64,000 nt of DNA from Hirundichthys speculiger (lineage: Eukaryota > Chordata > Actinopteri > Beloniformes > Exocoetidae), in assembly GCA_018398805.1 (NCBI GenBank), contig JAGFBZ010002379.1:3113501-3177500 (forward strand). The letters run 5' to 3'. How positions within the stretch are numbered: the first letter of the stretch is position 1; every line of letters begins with the position of its first letter. The notes below the pieces were generated by a model. The model worked only from the letters and a program-made list of their open reading frames with translations, was not told the DNA's origin and ran no database searches. Both the position numbers and the translations under genes were made by a program. This document shows, in pieces, positions 1 to 11,620 of this stretch.

Positions 1-116
1 CTTAGGGCACAAAACCATTTACTGCACAATTTAATTTCAAATTTAGAAAATGTGAACATTAAGTGACAGAATTCCTGACGATGTGTAGCTCTAATATGTA
101 GGCGACAAAAAATGAA

Positions 117-135
117 TGGATGGATGGATGGATGG
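117..135. repeat. (TGGA)n microsatellite
   Basis: A short run of TGGA units following AAAAAATGAA. No recognisable repeat body follows it. Confidence 0.8.
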
Positions 136-2640
136 CAGAAGATGGGAAATTGCAGAAAATCCTCCCATCTGCCAAAATCAGTCATTAAGTTTTGCTTGAA
201 AAAACGAAATAAAGAACAACTCAAACAGCTGCAAACAGTCAGACTGACAACATTTACTCACTGAATGAGCTTCGTGTAAAACCTGGATGGTAAGTCAGAT
301 ATCGTAGTCACCAGGTGGTTAAAAATAAATGCAGGGTTAGATCTCACGTATTCCACGACAACTACTTCACAGCTTCTATCACACTTCATTAAGAGCTGCA
401 TTTCTGCATTTGCATTTTTCACTCTCTACCATGTCCACACATCTAAGTGAGCCAAAAAAAAACAAATAAAAACTAACAGTGGACTAAATTCCACTCAGCT
501 AAAGATATGTTCTTCCAGGCTGGACAGAGATCCAGATGGCCTCAACCGAACTTTCAACAAGGAGCAGATGAACTCACTCTGCAATATCCATGCTTACGAT
601 TCACCAACACGGACACGACATCGCCCGACAGGAAACCTCCAATCTGAGCAACATCCACATCTCCAACTAATCTTAACTCATGTCTCATCTGATATCCACT
701 TTTCTGGACTGACAACTGTACTGGGGCTCAAGTACAGAAACAACTTATGTAACACACCAAAAGCCCCTCCAAGTCAGAGAACATCAATCTAGCTTCACAC
801 AGGGCTTACATGATAACACAGGGCTTTACTGTAGGCTTGGTTTGGGTGGTGAAAACAGATGAGAATTCATTCCAGCCGCAGCTGGTTTTGGTGAAACATG
901 GGCTGAAATTTGTCACATCTACCCCAGAGCTGGAAACCCTAACTAAGGGGGCTTGTTTTAATCATAATATAGGCAGACATTCTGTAGCTGGCAACCAGTA
1001 TGGAGTAATCTACTGGGTGGATCACAGAATTTAATATAAAGCAGAGTATTTGGGTCAGTATGTTAAGTGTTTGGAAGCTGGAAACCCAAACTGGAAATGT
1101 TGCTTTTGTCTTTACATGCTGCTGATGTGGGTCTAAATGTTCATGCCCTGATAAGATAAACTCATTTAGTATTAAGTCCTCCTTGTGTCAAACATTTGGA
1201 ACAGACAATCAAACATAAAAAGACAAATCTGGAAATGTTGTTAGGAAACAGCGAATTGATTCCTTCAACATAACTCAACATCTGTTTCAGTCCATCTCCC
1301 ATGTGTAACCACAGAGTTGCATTGTGTGGACTATTTGACAGCATGGATTACTGCATACAGCTGATGAACTGGGACACCGCCACAAATCTAGCTGTTTATA
1401 TTACCTCATTTCCTCAGAGCCATAAATTTACAGAATACAGATAAATGCTCTGGTTTCACAAGGATAATGTCCTTTTTTTCCCTTAATAAAGCTGATTGGT
1501 CCATTAAAACAGAAACAACCGGGAGTTAATGCAACCATTTGTCTGGTTCAAATACATTTATTAGCTGAAATGATTGTTGCACTTACTGGGTTTGCATTTA
1601 GACAGTTTGAAATTCTTAAAACTGGGAAATAGTACTTTGGAATATTTGCTTCAACCATAACCAATAATAACAGCTGTGTTTGACCTCAACATGTAGAGGA
1701 AACGTCAGTAACTTCCTGAGTGTTCGACAACACTTTTAAGGAGTAATAAACTTCTCAATAATGTGCCATGACCATATTTCACTGCAAAGTAACGCTGTAC
1801 CAAAGATCTGTGAAACATAAACATTCTCACGCATGTTAAACTGATGTGCTGTCAACAAAACGATCCAGAGTTTTATAATTTCATGAATCACACCTATGTC
1901 AGAACTACATTCTTTAAGCATGAGCATAAGTGTGGAAGAAACAGAAATACAACAGAAGTCATCAAAAAACTTCCACAGTATCTTGTACTGTGTTTAAAAA
2001 GTCCTGTAAGAAGAGACAAAATTGCACGAAACTGCCAGTAAAAGACTAACCAGTTCCCTTTTATCTCATTTTAACTGGTCAGTCAAATAATAGCCAACAC
2101 ATGGCCGCACTCTGCAGGACAGCAGCTCAGCAACTGCTGCTCCGCCAGCTGTTCCTGAGGACAACGCACACAAACATCACCAACAGCCACACAAACACAC
2201 GGCAAAATGTGGAAAAGCAAAACAGATCCAGAACTTTAACATCCCCACTGATGATTTGCTTAGAGTCAAAAATGCAAGGAGCTGGAAGGAAGACAGATCA
2301 AAGAGCAGTCAGGGAGGATAAAAATGAAAGGTAGGATTCAAGTCAGAGAAGCTGAATGATTAAGAGTTCAAAAAGAAGGAACAAAGGAAGAAATGATTAA
2401 AGTGCCAAAGAAGGAGGGTTTACTTCAAACAAAAACAGAAGGAAGGATACCGTGTAAAGGAAGCTGCCATGTTGCACACACATGAAAGAGGTGAAGTTTA
2501 AACTTTTCTTTGTCTCAAAAAGTCACACCGGGGCAAACATGTTCCCGTCATGCACAGACGCAACCTTACCTTTCAGGCAGAACATGGCTCTTCATTTATT
2601 TCCAGATTTATCCAGCAAGCAGACCTCAACTTATTCCTTC
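136..2640. other. Intron, no gene seen
   Basis: Short chance ORFs only, none with recognisable domains or splice signals in a fitting phase. No repeat landmark found. Confidence 0.5.
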
Positions 2641-2880
2641 TTCTATCTCCCTATTTCCTGACAATCATCCCTCTCGCTCTCCTTCTCTCTTCTCCTCTCC
2701 TCGTTTCTCCACACCAACACACAGTTCCTGACACATACACTCCTCTCCATCTCCCTCCCTTTCTTTCTCCCCTCACATACACGCTCTGAGTGGAAACAAG
2801 CCAACTTCTGCACTGCAGGAAACTGCTCTGTGACCCCCCCCACTCTGCTTCCCCTCTCTCTCTCTCTCTCTTGCTACATC
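2641..2880. repeat. Pyrimidine-rich tract with (CT)n
   Basis: About 240 bases are dominated by C and T on the plus strand (purines on the minus), ending in a (CT)n run at about 2853-2871. It includes ACATACACTC and CTCCCTCCC patches. Such mirror-like polypurine tracts can form triplex DNA; no gene is seen. Confidence 0.6.
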
Positions 2881-3035
2881 CCTGAATATCTCTCCTTCCA
2901 CCAGCGACCAATCCCCCCCCAGCACCAGTCCAATCAGCATTACAAGGGAGAGCTCAGCCTTGATCTAAACTCTTAAACCGGATGTCACCCACAAGCCTCT
3001 TGATATATGTCCTTCACAAAATTACACAAACAAAC

Positions 3036-3042
<7 letters not shown>

Positions 3043-3066
<24 letters not shown>
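3043..3066. repeat. (AT)12 microsatellite
   Basis: Twelve AT units in a row. Confidence 0.9.
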
Positions 3067-6000
3067 GGAAAGACTTACGTTATTTGCAGTTATTTGGTCA
3101 CAAAGTTAAGCGAAACGGGACCTGTGCTCTCTGACAGCAGGCGAAAATGAAAACAAAGTTGCTCTCACACACGGCGTGAGTGTTAGCCTTGTAGAAAATA
3201 GTGATTGGAGAGAATCTGGGCAGTCAGCAGTTCAGTGAGACAGGGGGGCCCCAGCATGAGGCCGATCCATTGTGTGCTGATCAAATATAATCGCTTTAAT
3301 CCCCACAATTCAACTGTGTGTTATCAGATGCAGAGACGAGCTTGATGCATTACAAACCCTCCACACTGGCAGCTTTGAATTACCTGCAACGTCACACAGA
3401 CGGGGGACTGACTCAGTCTGGACAATGGTAAAACGGTAAAGTCAAAATAGTGTTTATCTTTGAATGTAAAGCTTCTGCCTCCAAGTTGTTCAACTTCAAA
3501 GGGGACGAAAGTGACCACAACAAAGAAGAGAGTGCCGCGGTGTCCAGTTTTGTGTGCTGTTTCAGTTTTGCAAATGACAAATAAATTGTCAGAGAAAGAG
3601 AAATCAAAAAGTAAGAAAAGTGTTCTTGTCCACTTGCAGTCCAGCAAACTCCGTTTCCATTTGTGAATGAACTTTTGCAGTCTTGTGCGGATGGACGAAA
3701 TCAAAAGCATTTGGAAACAATGACATCACTGCACAGATTTGTTCCATGTATTAGCTCAGCTCATATCATGTGACAAAGTGTTGAAACACTAATGTGGATG
3801 CGGATAGTTTTTGTTTCAAGATGGCATTTGAAAGCAAGCACATACTAACAGCGGTTTAAAGGGTCTTAAATCTTATTTCAAAAAGTACCCTTATTAACAC
3901 TTTAAAACTTCACAACTAGACAATAATAAAACTGTCCATTAACAACAACTTGAATATACCAAAATCTAAAGAAAGTGATAATAGTGGATGTTAGCCAGCA
4001 CAAATGACATTTTATACCAATGGCACTCTGTGATGGGTGTCTTGGACTCAGAGTTGGTAACTTCTTAAAAGGCACTCAAGTCTCCCTACAAAAGCTGTGA
4101 TGTGTTGACAGTACACAGGGTTAGGTAATCGGCTTATATATTACAAGTATGCACAGCAGGGTCCTTTCTTCATCATAATCCACCATGTTCCACATAAATT
4201 TAACCAACAGCAATCAGAGGGGTCGTGGTTTTACGCTCTACATAGATGGCAAACCTCCAAAAAAGGATTAAAGGCAAGAAAGAGAAAACAAGAATGTTTG
4301 ATCATGATAAAGATGGAATATACAGCCCAATCATGAGTATGTTGTGTGCGTGTGTGTCACGTTAATCCCACTCTAATGTGGACTACAAAACATCTGCCCC
4401 AACCTGATGTCACCAAATTGGCAGATTGGTCTAAGGGAGTGTCTAATGGCTTGTTTGCAGTGACATGCAGGTATCCATCTGTGTTGATCCCACTCCAAAC
4501 AGAGGAAAGGATTTAGTATTGGACCAAGAAAGATGAGTTGACGTGCTGCCCTTAAAAAAGCTTAATGGAAAACTCCAAGATGACGTTATGTCTCAGTCAA
4601 CCAGTCACGTGCTGATTGGCTGAAAGGTAGCTTGAGCTGGGTGAGAGGTAACAACAACTGATGTCACCACAAAGAGGGTGAAACAACAAAAATTACACAC
4701 TACAACATGTCAATGTGTGTCTACAAAGCAGCAAAGTGGAGCGGTAGCAGAGCCATGTTCAAGCTCTCAAGGTGATCGTTTGAGTGGCGTGGAAGGAGAC
4801 TACAAATACATGTATATGCGGGACTAAAATGAAAATGTCATAACATTACAAACCAGGAATTAAAAAAAAAAAAAAACTCAAATCCTCAAATAAATCCACC
4901 TGACCAGACAATAAAATCTCACATCGTCAAACCACAACCACAAATGTGTGCCGTTTTAACCATAATGGCTTTAATTTTAACCTTATCCACATAACCCCTT
5001 TTAGGCAACACTTTGAGGTCGACCATAACCACTCACAAAGCTGCAAAGGCGAGGATTTCCTTCACAGTTATAAACAAATAACCTTAAGATTACTGGTATT
5101 GGTACCTTTTTTGGATTTTTAGAGAGCAGTGAGATTTTTTTTTAACTGATTATTACCCCCCATCTTCTTCATGCAGAAATATATAAAACTATGTAGAACC
5201 CTCTCTGCTAAGTTTGTAAGCTAGACACCCAATTTAATTAGATACATAATACAATTATGCTCAATTTTAGAAGAATTTTCCAGTTTGAATCACCTTGTTA
5301 GTTAAAGAGGGGAAAAGCATTATTTATTTATTCGAGCAGAAAACTTGAGGTACTGCAGCACATGGATGCAATACGGTGCAGTGATCATCAAGTTTACATC
5401 TTTTAAATTATCCCGAAAACACTGACAAAACTTTTCCCAATGTTAAATTACTTTGCTTTAAATATTACTGAAAAAATGTATTTTTGACATGTCATCAGAA
5501 ACAGGCTCAGTCGTCACAAGACTGACGTTGCACAGGAATCATCGCATCTATTTTGATAAGTTCTGCATAAAACAGGTAAATTCCCTCCCATTTGTTACGG
5601 TCTGGTCTATATGTATTACTGAAGATTTCAAAAATAGTTTTCTTCCAGGACCTTTAGCAGGAGGTTGCACGGGAGCATATGTTGTCTGGTTATGTGGCAC
5701 CCTCCCCTTGTAACTACAGGGTACATTTTAAGACATTCCAACTGTCTTTTGTGGCCAATCTCCAGAACACAGTCTTCGACGTCAGATAAAAACCTACCAC
5801 AGGGCTTGAATCATGTCAAAGGACCCATATTAGACTTATCTAAGTGTCCCTTAATGCACATCCTCTGTCACATCTACTGGAACACAAGCACACCATGGTG
5901 TTACTGTTGCTCTGCGTCACTGCGAGATAAGACTGAATGGCAACAGGCAGATAAAACTAAGCTTCCCGAAGAAAACAAAACTTCCAAAAACATAAACAAT

Positions 6001-8387
6001 CAGATACACAACAAGCAGGAACACAGGAACAGAGAAGATCTGAGTCTACCAGGCCTCTACGTTTAGACAGATTGCTCAGGAGGACTCAGCAATATGAGAA
6101 AAACATGATTGGATTTGTATTTAAGAACGACATTGTCACAGCTCAAGTATTTGTAGTGAGGCAGCTTTTAAGCTTCTAGGATTGTGTTGAGTCAACAATA
6201 CTGTATCCTATCAGAATAAACCCAGTTCCTTTATCCTCTTTCAAGCTGAAATCCTGTTCAAATATAATCACAATTTATTTTCCCCCTATACTTCCCCTTT
6301 TTATTGGGACAGGGCACTCATGGGTTAGACCTTATAAATAAATAAAATAGCAGCTTATGTCATATTACAACTAGAAATGTACTGACTGTAATTTGCTTGG
6401 CTAATTTTCAATTTTATCTAGAGGTCTGACCAGTCAATTCAGATTTCCAGATTTCAGAGCCACGGTGGACATCAAGGCAAATGAAAGACTCAAGAAAGTA
6501 ATGACAATAGAAAAACAAATGAGCAGTCAGACTCAACGTGGATAAAGTGCCAACATCAGATGTTCAAATGTTTTGTAAAACCCATTGTTGCACTGGCACT
6601 GCTTTTCAGCAGGTTGCATGGGTGGTATGAAACACAGTCAAACAGTTGTAGTAAACCAACATTAGAGATGTGCTTCCTGCTGGTTTTGCATGTTTTGGAA
6701 TCAGGTGATGGGTTCTTTACAGCTTACTCGCCTACATGTACGTAAGATTGTGTGGTTGCTGCACCTTGAAACATCTACTGACAAAGAAGAAGAAAAAAAA
6801 ATCCTACTTAATCCTGCGATTCCACTACGATTCTTAGCATTAGGTGCATGCATGCAATGAGTCCGATCCACATTAAACATATATAAACATAATAAAACAT
6901 ATATAAACATAATAAGGTAATAACGAAGAGAGAGAGATACGACTTACCTGAAGATCACCACATCATTGTCAGCACATAAAAAATAAAAAGAAGAGAAAGG
7001 TAATTATAATCAGTTGTGGAGAAGCAGCTTTTATATTTGTACATACACAATTTAACATGATGTGTGCATGTATGCTGTATATATTCAGTGTATAATTTCA
7101 AGGTACAGTCGGGGAGTGAACTTGGCAGTAGGCCACATCCCCAGATGTTCAACTCGGTACTTTAATGAAGCCGTGCTGGTTTATTAATCTCACCTCTACC
7201 CTCCCAAAAATCATCATCTGCTAATCTGGATTTACATATGCACTGCACAATGTCATGGAGTGTGTTTCACTGTGTGGAAATTTGTCCTAAATGCCCAAAA
7301 GGACCGTTATGCAAGAGTTTGTTCTTATCTGAATCCTCTCAAACATCACTAAGCATCTCACACTGACAAATTTGGACCCTTTTATGCAGCCCTTTTATCC
7401 AGCCTAGATTCATAAACACTTCCTCAATGGTATTTTATGGGACCCAGTTCTGGCTGACAACACTGCTGGTTAATATTTAGGTCAGTATGATGCTGCCCTA
7501 AATGTGTGACTCTTATAAAGACCCACAGTTAGACCACTGTAGATACAAAAAAAAAAAAAACACATTACTCTCTAAATTCTACTAAATGCCACTAATCCCC
7601 AAATCTCCCAACTTCCATGTTAACATGGCTCACATCTGGCAAAGGCAAAAACATTCAAGCATAATCAGTCATCTCTTTGATTGTATTTAATGATTTGATG
7701 TACTGTAAATAAGAAATGGCCCACAAGCAGCTGTAAAGTAGAAAGAGCAAGATGTGGACTCTGAACAGTGCTGGTTGGTGCTCAACCGTCCAATCAGCTT
7801 CCTTCTACAGCTCTTTTTCAGAGCTGACCAGAGCATTCACCATGGTCGGCCAGGCAACCACACACAGGTGATCAATAGCATTGATCAGGAAACTTAGATG
7901 TTTTTTATGTCTATGAATGTTTCACGAAGTGAAACAGTGGAAAATAAAAAGAGCTGAGTGAATCTGAAAAAGAAACAGCAATGACAAAGACTTTTTCCTT
8001 TGTCACCAGAATGGAAGAATGCTGTAATTTTGTGCAGCTTATATGAAACTATTATTCAACCGAAAAGTAAACGTACCAGAAAAAACATGAGAGGAGGATG
8101 TCAAGCACAGGCCGAATACTGCACTTTCTGGTCATATTTTAAAAATATTTTGCCTTTTTACCTTCTGTGTCCCTGAAAACTGGAAAAGCTTCAAGTTTTA
8201 GATTGTTTCATCTTTAAATAAATGTACACTGTTGTGCTGAATAACAGTTTTCTATTAAAAAAAATAAAATGTTTACATTTCAGCATAACTACAGTTGGCA
8301 GTTAATGTGGATGTTTGGGGAAAAAAAATCAGACTTAATCATACTTATTTAAGGCTTCCTTGGCTTTTATAAGGCTAAATATTCAAT
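3067..8387. other. Intron, no gene seen
   Basis: AT-rich sequence with poly(A) runs at about 4861-4876 and 7547-7560 and a 20-bp direct duplication at 6875-6914. No exon, transposon terminus or conserved domain recognised. Confidence 0.5.
6875..6914. repeat. Two-copy 20-bp tandem repeat
   Basis: The unit AAACATATATAAACATAATA occurs twice back to back. Confidence 0.85.
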
Positions 8388-8436
8388 TCAATTCAAATAT
8401 ACTTTATTGATCCCCCAAGGGGAAAATTAATTAAAT
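8388..8436. repeat. Retroposon 3' tail fragment
   Basis: ATTCAATTCAATTC is followed by ATACTTTATTGATCCCCCAA and GGGGAAAATTAA, a widespread fish retroposon end. It directly abuts the dispersed repeat at 8465-8757. Confidence 0.5.
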
Positions 8437-8464
8437 ATTGGAATTTCATCACTCCCAATAATCT

Positions 8465-8757
8465 CTCTTCATTCATTCACACTCGTTTCAATCGTTGTCA
8501 GGGTGACGGGGCCCGCTGAAGCCCATCCCAGCTGTCACAGGGTGGGGTGGGGGGGTGGGGGGTGGGGGGTACAGCATCACGCCCTGGATAGGTCACCAGT
8601 CCATCACAGGGGCACACATAGACAAATTACAATCACCAGAATCCTGACGTGAACTGCAGGAAAATCCATCAGGGCACAGAGAGGACATGCAAATCTCCAC
8701 CCGACATTCAAACCAGGAACCTTATTACTGTGATGCAACAGTGCACCTGCAGCCTCA
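8465..8757 (+). repeat. Dispersed fish repeat with a G-rich minisatellite core
   Basis: Landmarks of a repeat common in fish genomes are readable in order: GTGACGGGGCCC, GAAGCCCATCCCAGCTGTC, CCCTGGATAGGTCACCAGTC, CATCACAGGGGCACACATAG, ACATGCAAATCTCCACC and GAACCTTATTACTGTGATGC. A G-run block with several GGGG tracts lies at 8540-8569 and could form G-quadruplex DNA. A partial relative lies at 39081-39232. I see no coding capacity. Confidence 0.6.
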
Positions 8758-10656
8758 AACAAGAAAAAAAAAAACACTTCCCAAACATTTTTCATCTGAT
8801 CTGAATTTTTTTCATCACAGAAACAACTTTTCCCTCTTAATCCACCTCAAGTCACGTAAAGTTCACCAGGTGTCCACGAAGACAGCAGCCTGTGTGCCAG
8901 ACGGCTCTCTTACACATGATTGGTTCTAACTTGTCCCAACAGGAGGGTCAAACTGGACCGCACCAGGAAACACTCACTCACACACCCGTTGCCTTGACAA
9001 CCGCGGCAGACGCCCAAAACGTCGAGCTGGAGTCTGCGTTAAAATTGTAGGTTTTCAATCCCGAGGTCCTCATTTTAGAGCTATATTTACACACAGGCAG
9101 CATGCGTGGCTGCCCATGTGTCTTGTAATGGTTCCTGGCACGTGAATGGAAGCAAGTTCCAATTGTTATAAATAAATACAACTCAAAGTAGAGACTTTTT
9201 CTTATGAGACGTTTCCTCTGCTTGCTGCAGAGTCTCTGTACAGTAAACGTGTGTGTGCTCTGGATGGAATAGTGTTATACTGACCTGTCTGTGACACACT
9301 CTCTGGTCAAACATTAGCTATAAAAAGATATACACTGTATGTACAACAGAGGCAGAAAAAGAGAGGGGTGGGGGGGTGGAAAAAAGAGCCTCTGTAAGAA
9401 AGAGCAATGGCAGCGTCAGGCTCTGAAAACAAAGGCCTAATTGTCAAACATTTGCTTGTGAGCAGCTCAACTTGACACAGACATCCTGTCCCATCTTGTT
9501 ACAGTTTGAAGTAATTTCAGCTTCTCTATCTGTTGTTAGGAAATATGATCAAGACACGCAACGTGCATTTGGTTTCCGGAGACATATTATGCAACGGAAA
9601 AGATCGATTTGGTTTTATATTCTTAACTAAGACCAGATTGGTTAAAAAGTCACATTGAAGGCCTACATGAGCATCAGACAGGGATTAGACCGGCAGTGGG
9701 ATGATCTCCTTATGCAAGACAGATCAAACAGAGACACTACATGCAGCATAGTACATTAAAATATCTAGCTCAGGCACTAAAACATTTTAAACACAAAACA
9801 CATTACTGACTTATGAGATGGACATTAAAAATACTTCACCACAGTCATATGACATTATTTAAACTACAGGTGGAGCAGTAAATAAACAGACAAAAGCATG
9901 CAATGTGCCCAGTACATTACCGACCAAATTCAACCGATCAATTGGGATTTATTTGTTCATTTATCTTAAAGCACGAGTGATAAATGAAACTAGAAGAAGA
10001 GCATCCCTCTAAACAAGATTTCTATTTTATGCCTCCACATCTTAAAAAGGGGAACCATAAACGTTGCTTGGAAGCTGTTTGTACCCTTTGACTTTTAGAA
10101 AAATGTCAGGGCCTCAAATCATTCGACCCATTTGCATCCCACGTTGTTTTAGGAAGGAGGCAGGTTCACACGCAAGAGCACATAAACGACGACGTCATTA
10201 AGTTCCACACTGCAGTAAGACATATTACGCTGACAGGTAGAACCACTAACCGACTGTTTGGTGCTGTCAAAACATGCTTTTATTAAATATGTTTAACTTG
10301 GTGATGACTGTGGGATGACGTTAAGTCCTTTTTTTGTGCTTTTGAAAATATATTTGACACCTCTATTTAAAGGAAGGTAGAAATCTACACTTGATTTTCA
10401 ATCATTTCAATGCTATTTGGATTTTTTTTTTTTGACACTGGCACTCTGCAAATATATACATGTATGTACACAACTAATTAAGTTATTAACAAACAATGGG
10501 ACTTATCTGGAAACAAAATACCCCAAAATGCTGGAAGAAGTATAAAGTACATTCTTACCTCAGGCAAGATTTCCAAATATTAAGTATAAACCGCAGAAGT
10601 GCATGAAGTGTATTATTCCTTAATCAGTTGTTCTTCTTGATGAGCTATTCAAGCCT
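8758..10656. other. Intron, no gene seen
   Basis: A G-rich spot at 9365-9378 and AT-rich sequence; nothing else recognised. Confidence 0.5.
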
Positions 10657-10694
10657 ACACACACACACACACACACACACACTCTCTCTCTCTC
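10657..10694. repeat. (AC)n(TC)n compound microsatellite
   Basis: About 13 AC units followed by six TC units, only 430 bases from the donor end of the alternative exon, on its intron side. Confidence 0.9.
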
Positions 10695-11126
10695 CCTGGC
10701 ACCAAATCCAGCACTCACATCACTACCAGCCTGTGACATCACCTGCTTCCGGCCTCACATCATTGTTTACCTATCACACATACAAACTGCCCTTTGACCA
10801 CCTACTCCATGTCGTTCCACTGCTCACACATCGCTCCCGCTCGCTCCCTATGCCAACTCGGAAGTGCAAATCACGGAGACAGAGAACAACGGGCAACAGA
10901 AAGACAGAGACACATTTCTTGCTTTGCGTGTGCTTGTAAACAGGTTATTCACTGGCTTCCTTGTTGAGACCGAGAACAAATAACAATTCCTGATTCAGTG
11001 ATGAGAAGCTGTGATGCGGCCGATCCGAAGTGTAGCGCATACTTTGGTGGGAGTGCAGTGTTAAAGTGTTCAAAATCAGATTTGATAAACAGAAACGCTG
11101 AGCCTCCTCTCTTTGTCCACTCTCAC

Positions 11127-11370
11127 CTATTTTGTGTTGAGGCTGGTACACCCAGTTATCATCGTCCTCATCCTCATCTCTGTGTGAAACATGAAGATGG
11201 GCATGTGGGTCTGAGTGTATGTGGTTGTGAACGATGTGGAGCTCGTTTTGACTGTGGAAAATCCGTCTCCTGTGGCGGGAGAGGGAGGACAAGCTGAGCC
11301 AGCTGAGAGCCCTGGACAGGCCCGCTGGTTTCTCCCTGTGGAAGGAAGCAGATCTCCTGTCTCCTTTCAT
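11127..11370 (-). CDS. nhsl1: Alternative first coding exon of the same NHS-family gene (candidate)
   Basis: This minus-strand stretch encodes 81 residues starting at the ATG complementary to 11368-11370. An in-frame TGA lies about 30 bases upstream, so the ATG is the natural start. The exon ends at ATAG|GTGAGA, again in phase 1 like the WAVE-domain exon. Visible features are a Ser/Leu block followed by basic residues (ALSWLSLSSLSRHRRRIFHS, residues 21-40), a His-rich middle (residues 45-63), an acidic run DEDEDDD and a final NWVYQPQHKI. Composition is far from the surrounding intron. NHS-family genes are known to use several alternative 5' exons joined to a common exon 2. Phase-1 ends let either exon splice to that exon. 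A product from here would lack the WAVE-homology domain. I infer the link from position, strand and phase; I have no transcript. It could also be an internal cassette exon or a chance ORF. Confidence 0.6.
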
Positions 11371-11620
11371 CCTCACTCGGGGAAATAGCGTCCAGTGTCA
11401 GAGGATGTCGAATAAAACCGGTTTTGAAAATAAAAGTTTAAATCTGCAGAATCCTCAGAGGCGAATCCTTTGGTCTGTGCGTGGAAATATCTAATCTAAG
11501 TGCGAGTCACGGGAATCCAAATGTTGTGGATGCAGCTCGCAGACGCACACGTGCAGAAATGCTTCTAATCAGATTGTATGTGAAGCAGTAAATTAGTTCC
11601 AGGGGAAAGTTCAGCCATGG
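11371..11620 (-). promoter_or_regulatory. Possible alternative promoter upstream of the 81-residue exon
   Basis: If the exon at 11127-11370 is a first exon, its 5' UTR and promoter must lie here. The stretch has several CpGs (for example around 11460-11560) but no clear TATA or initiator. This is inference from position only. Confidence 0.25.

Noticed and set aside
3324..3710. 128-codon minus-strand frame starting with a basic helix-like segment
   Set aside because: Considered as a third alternative first exon because of the basic start, but no good phase-1 donor follows and the match to known short NHS-family N-termini is poor.
6942..6950. Minus-strand CAG|GTAAGT donor
   Set aside because: No acceptor or coding frame upstream; single donors of this quality occur by chance in a window this long. 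The same holds for 26041-26046 and 33295-33300.
10945..11126. Continuation of the alternative exon frame to a longer ORF
   Set aside because: The GTGAGA donor at 11121-11126 is the better end, and the downstream residues look like intron read-through. The upstream GTG at 11374-11376 is not a plausible start.
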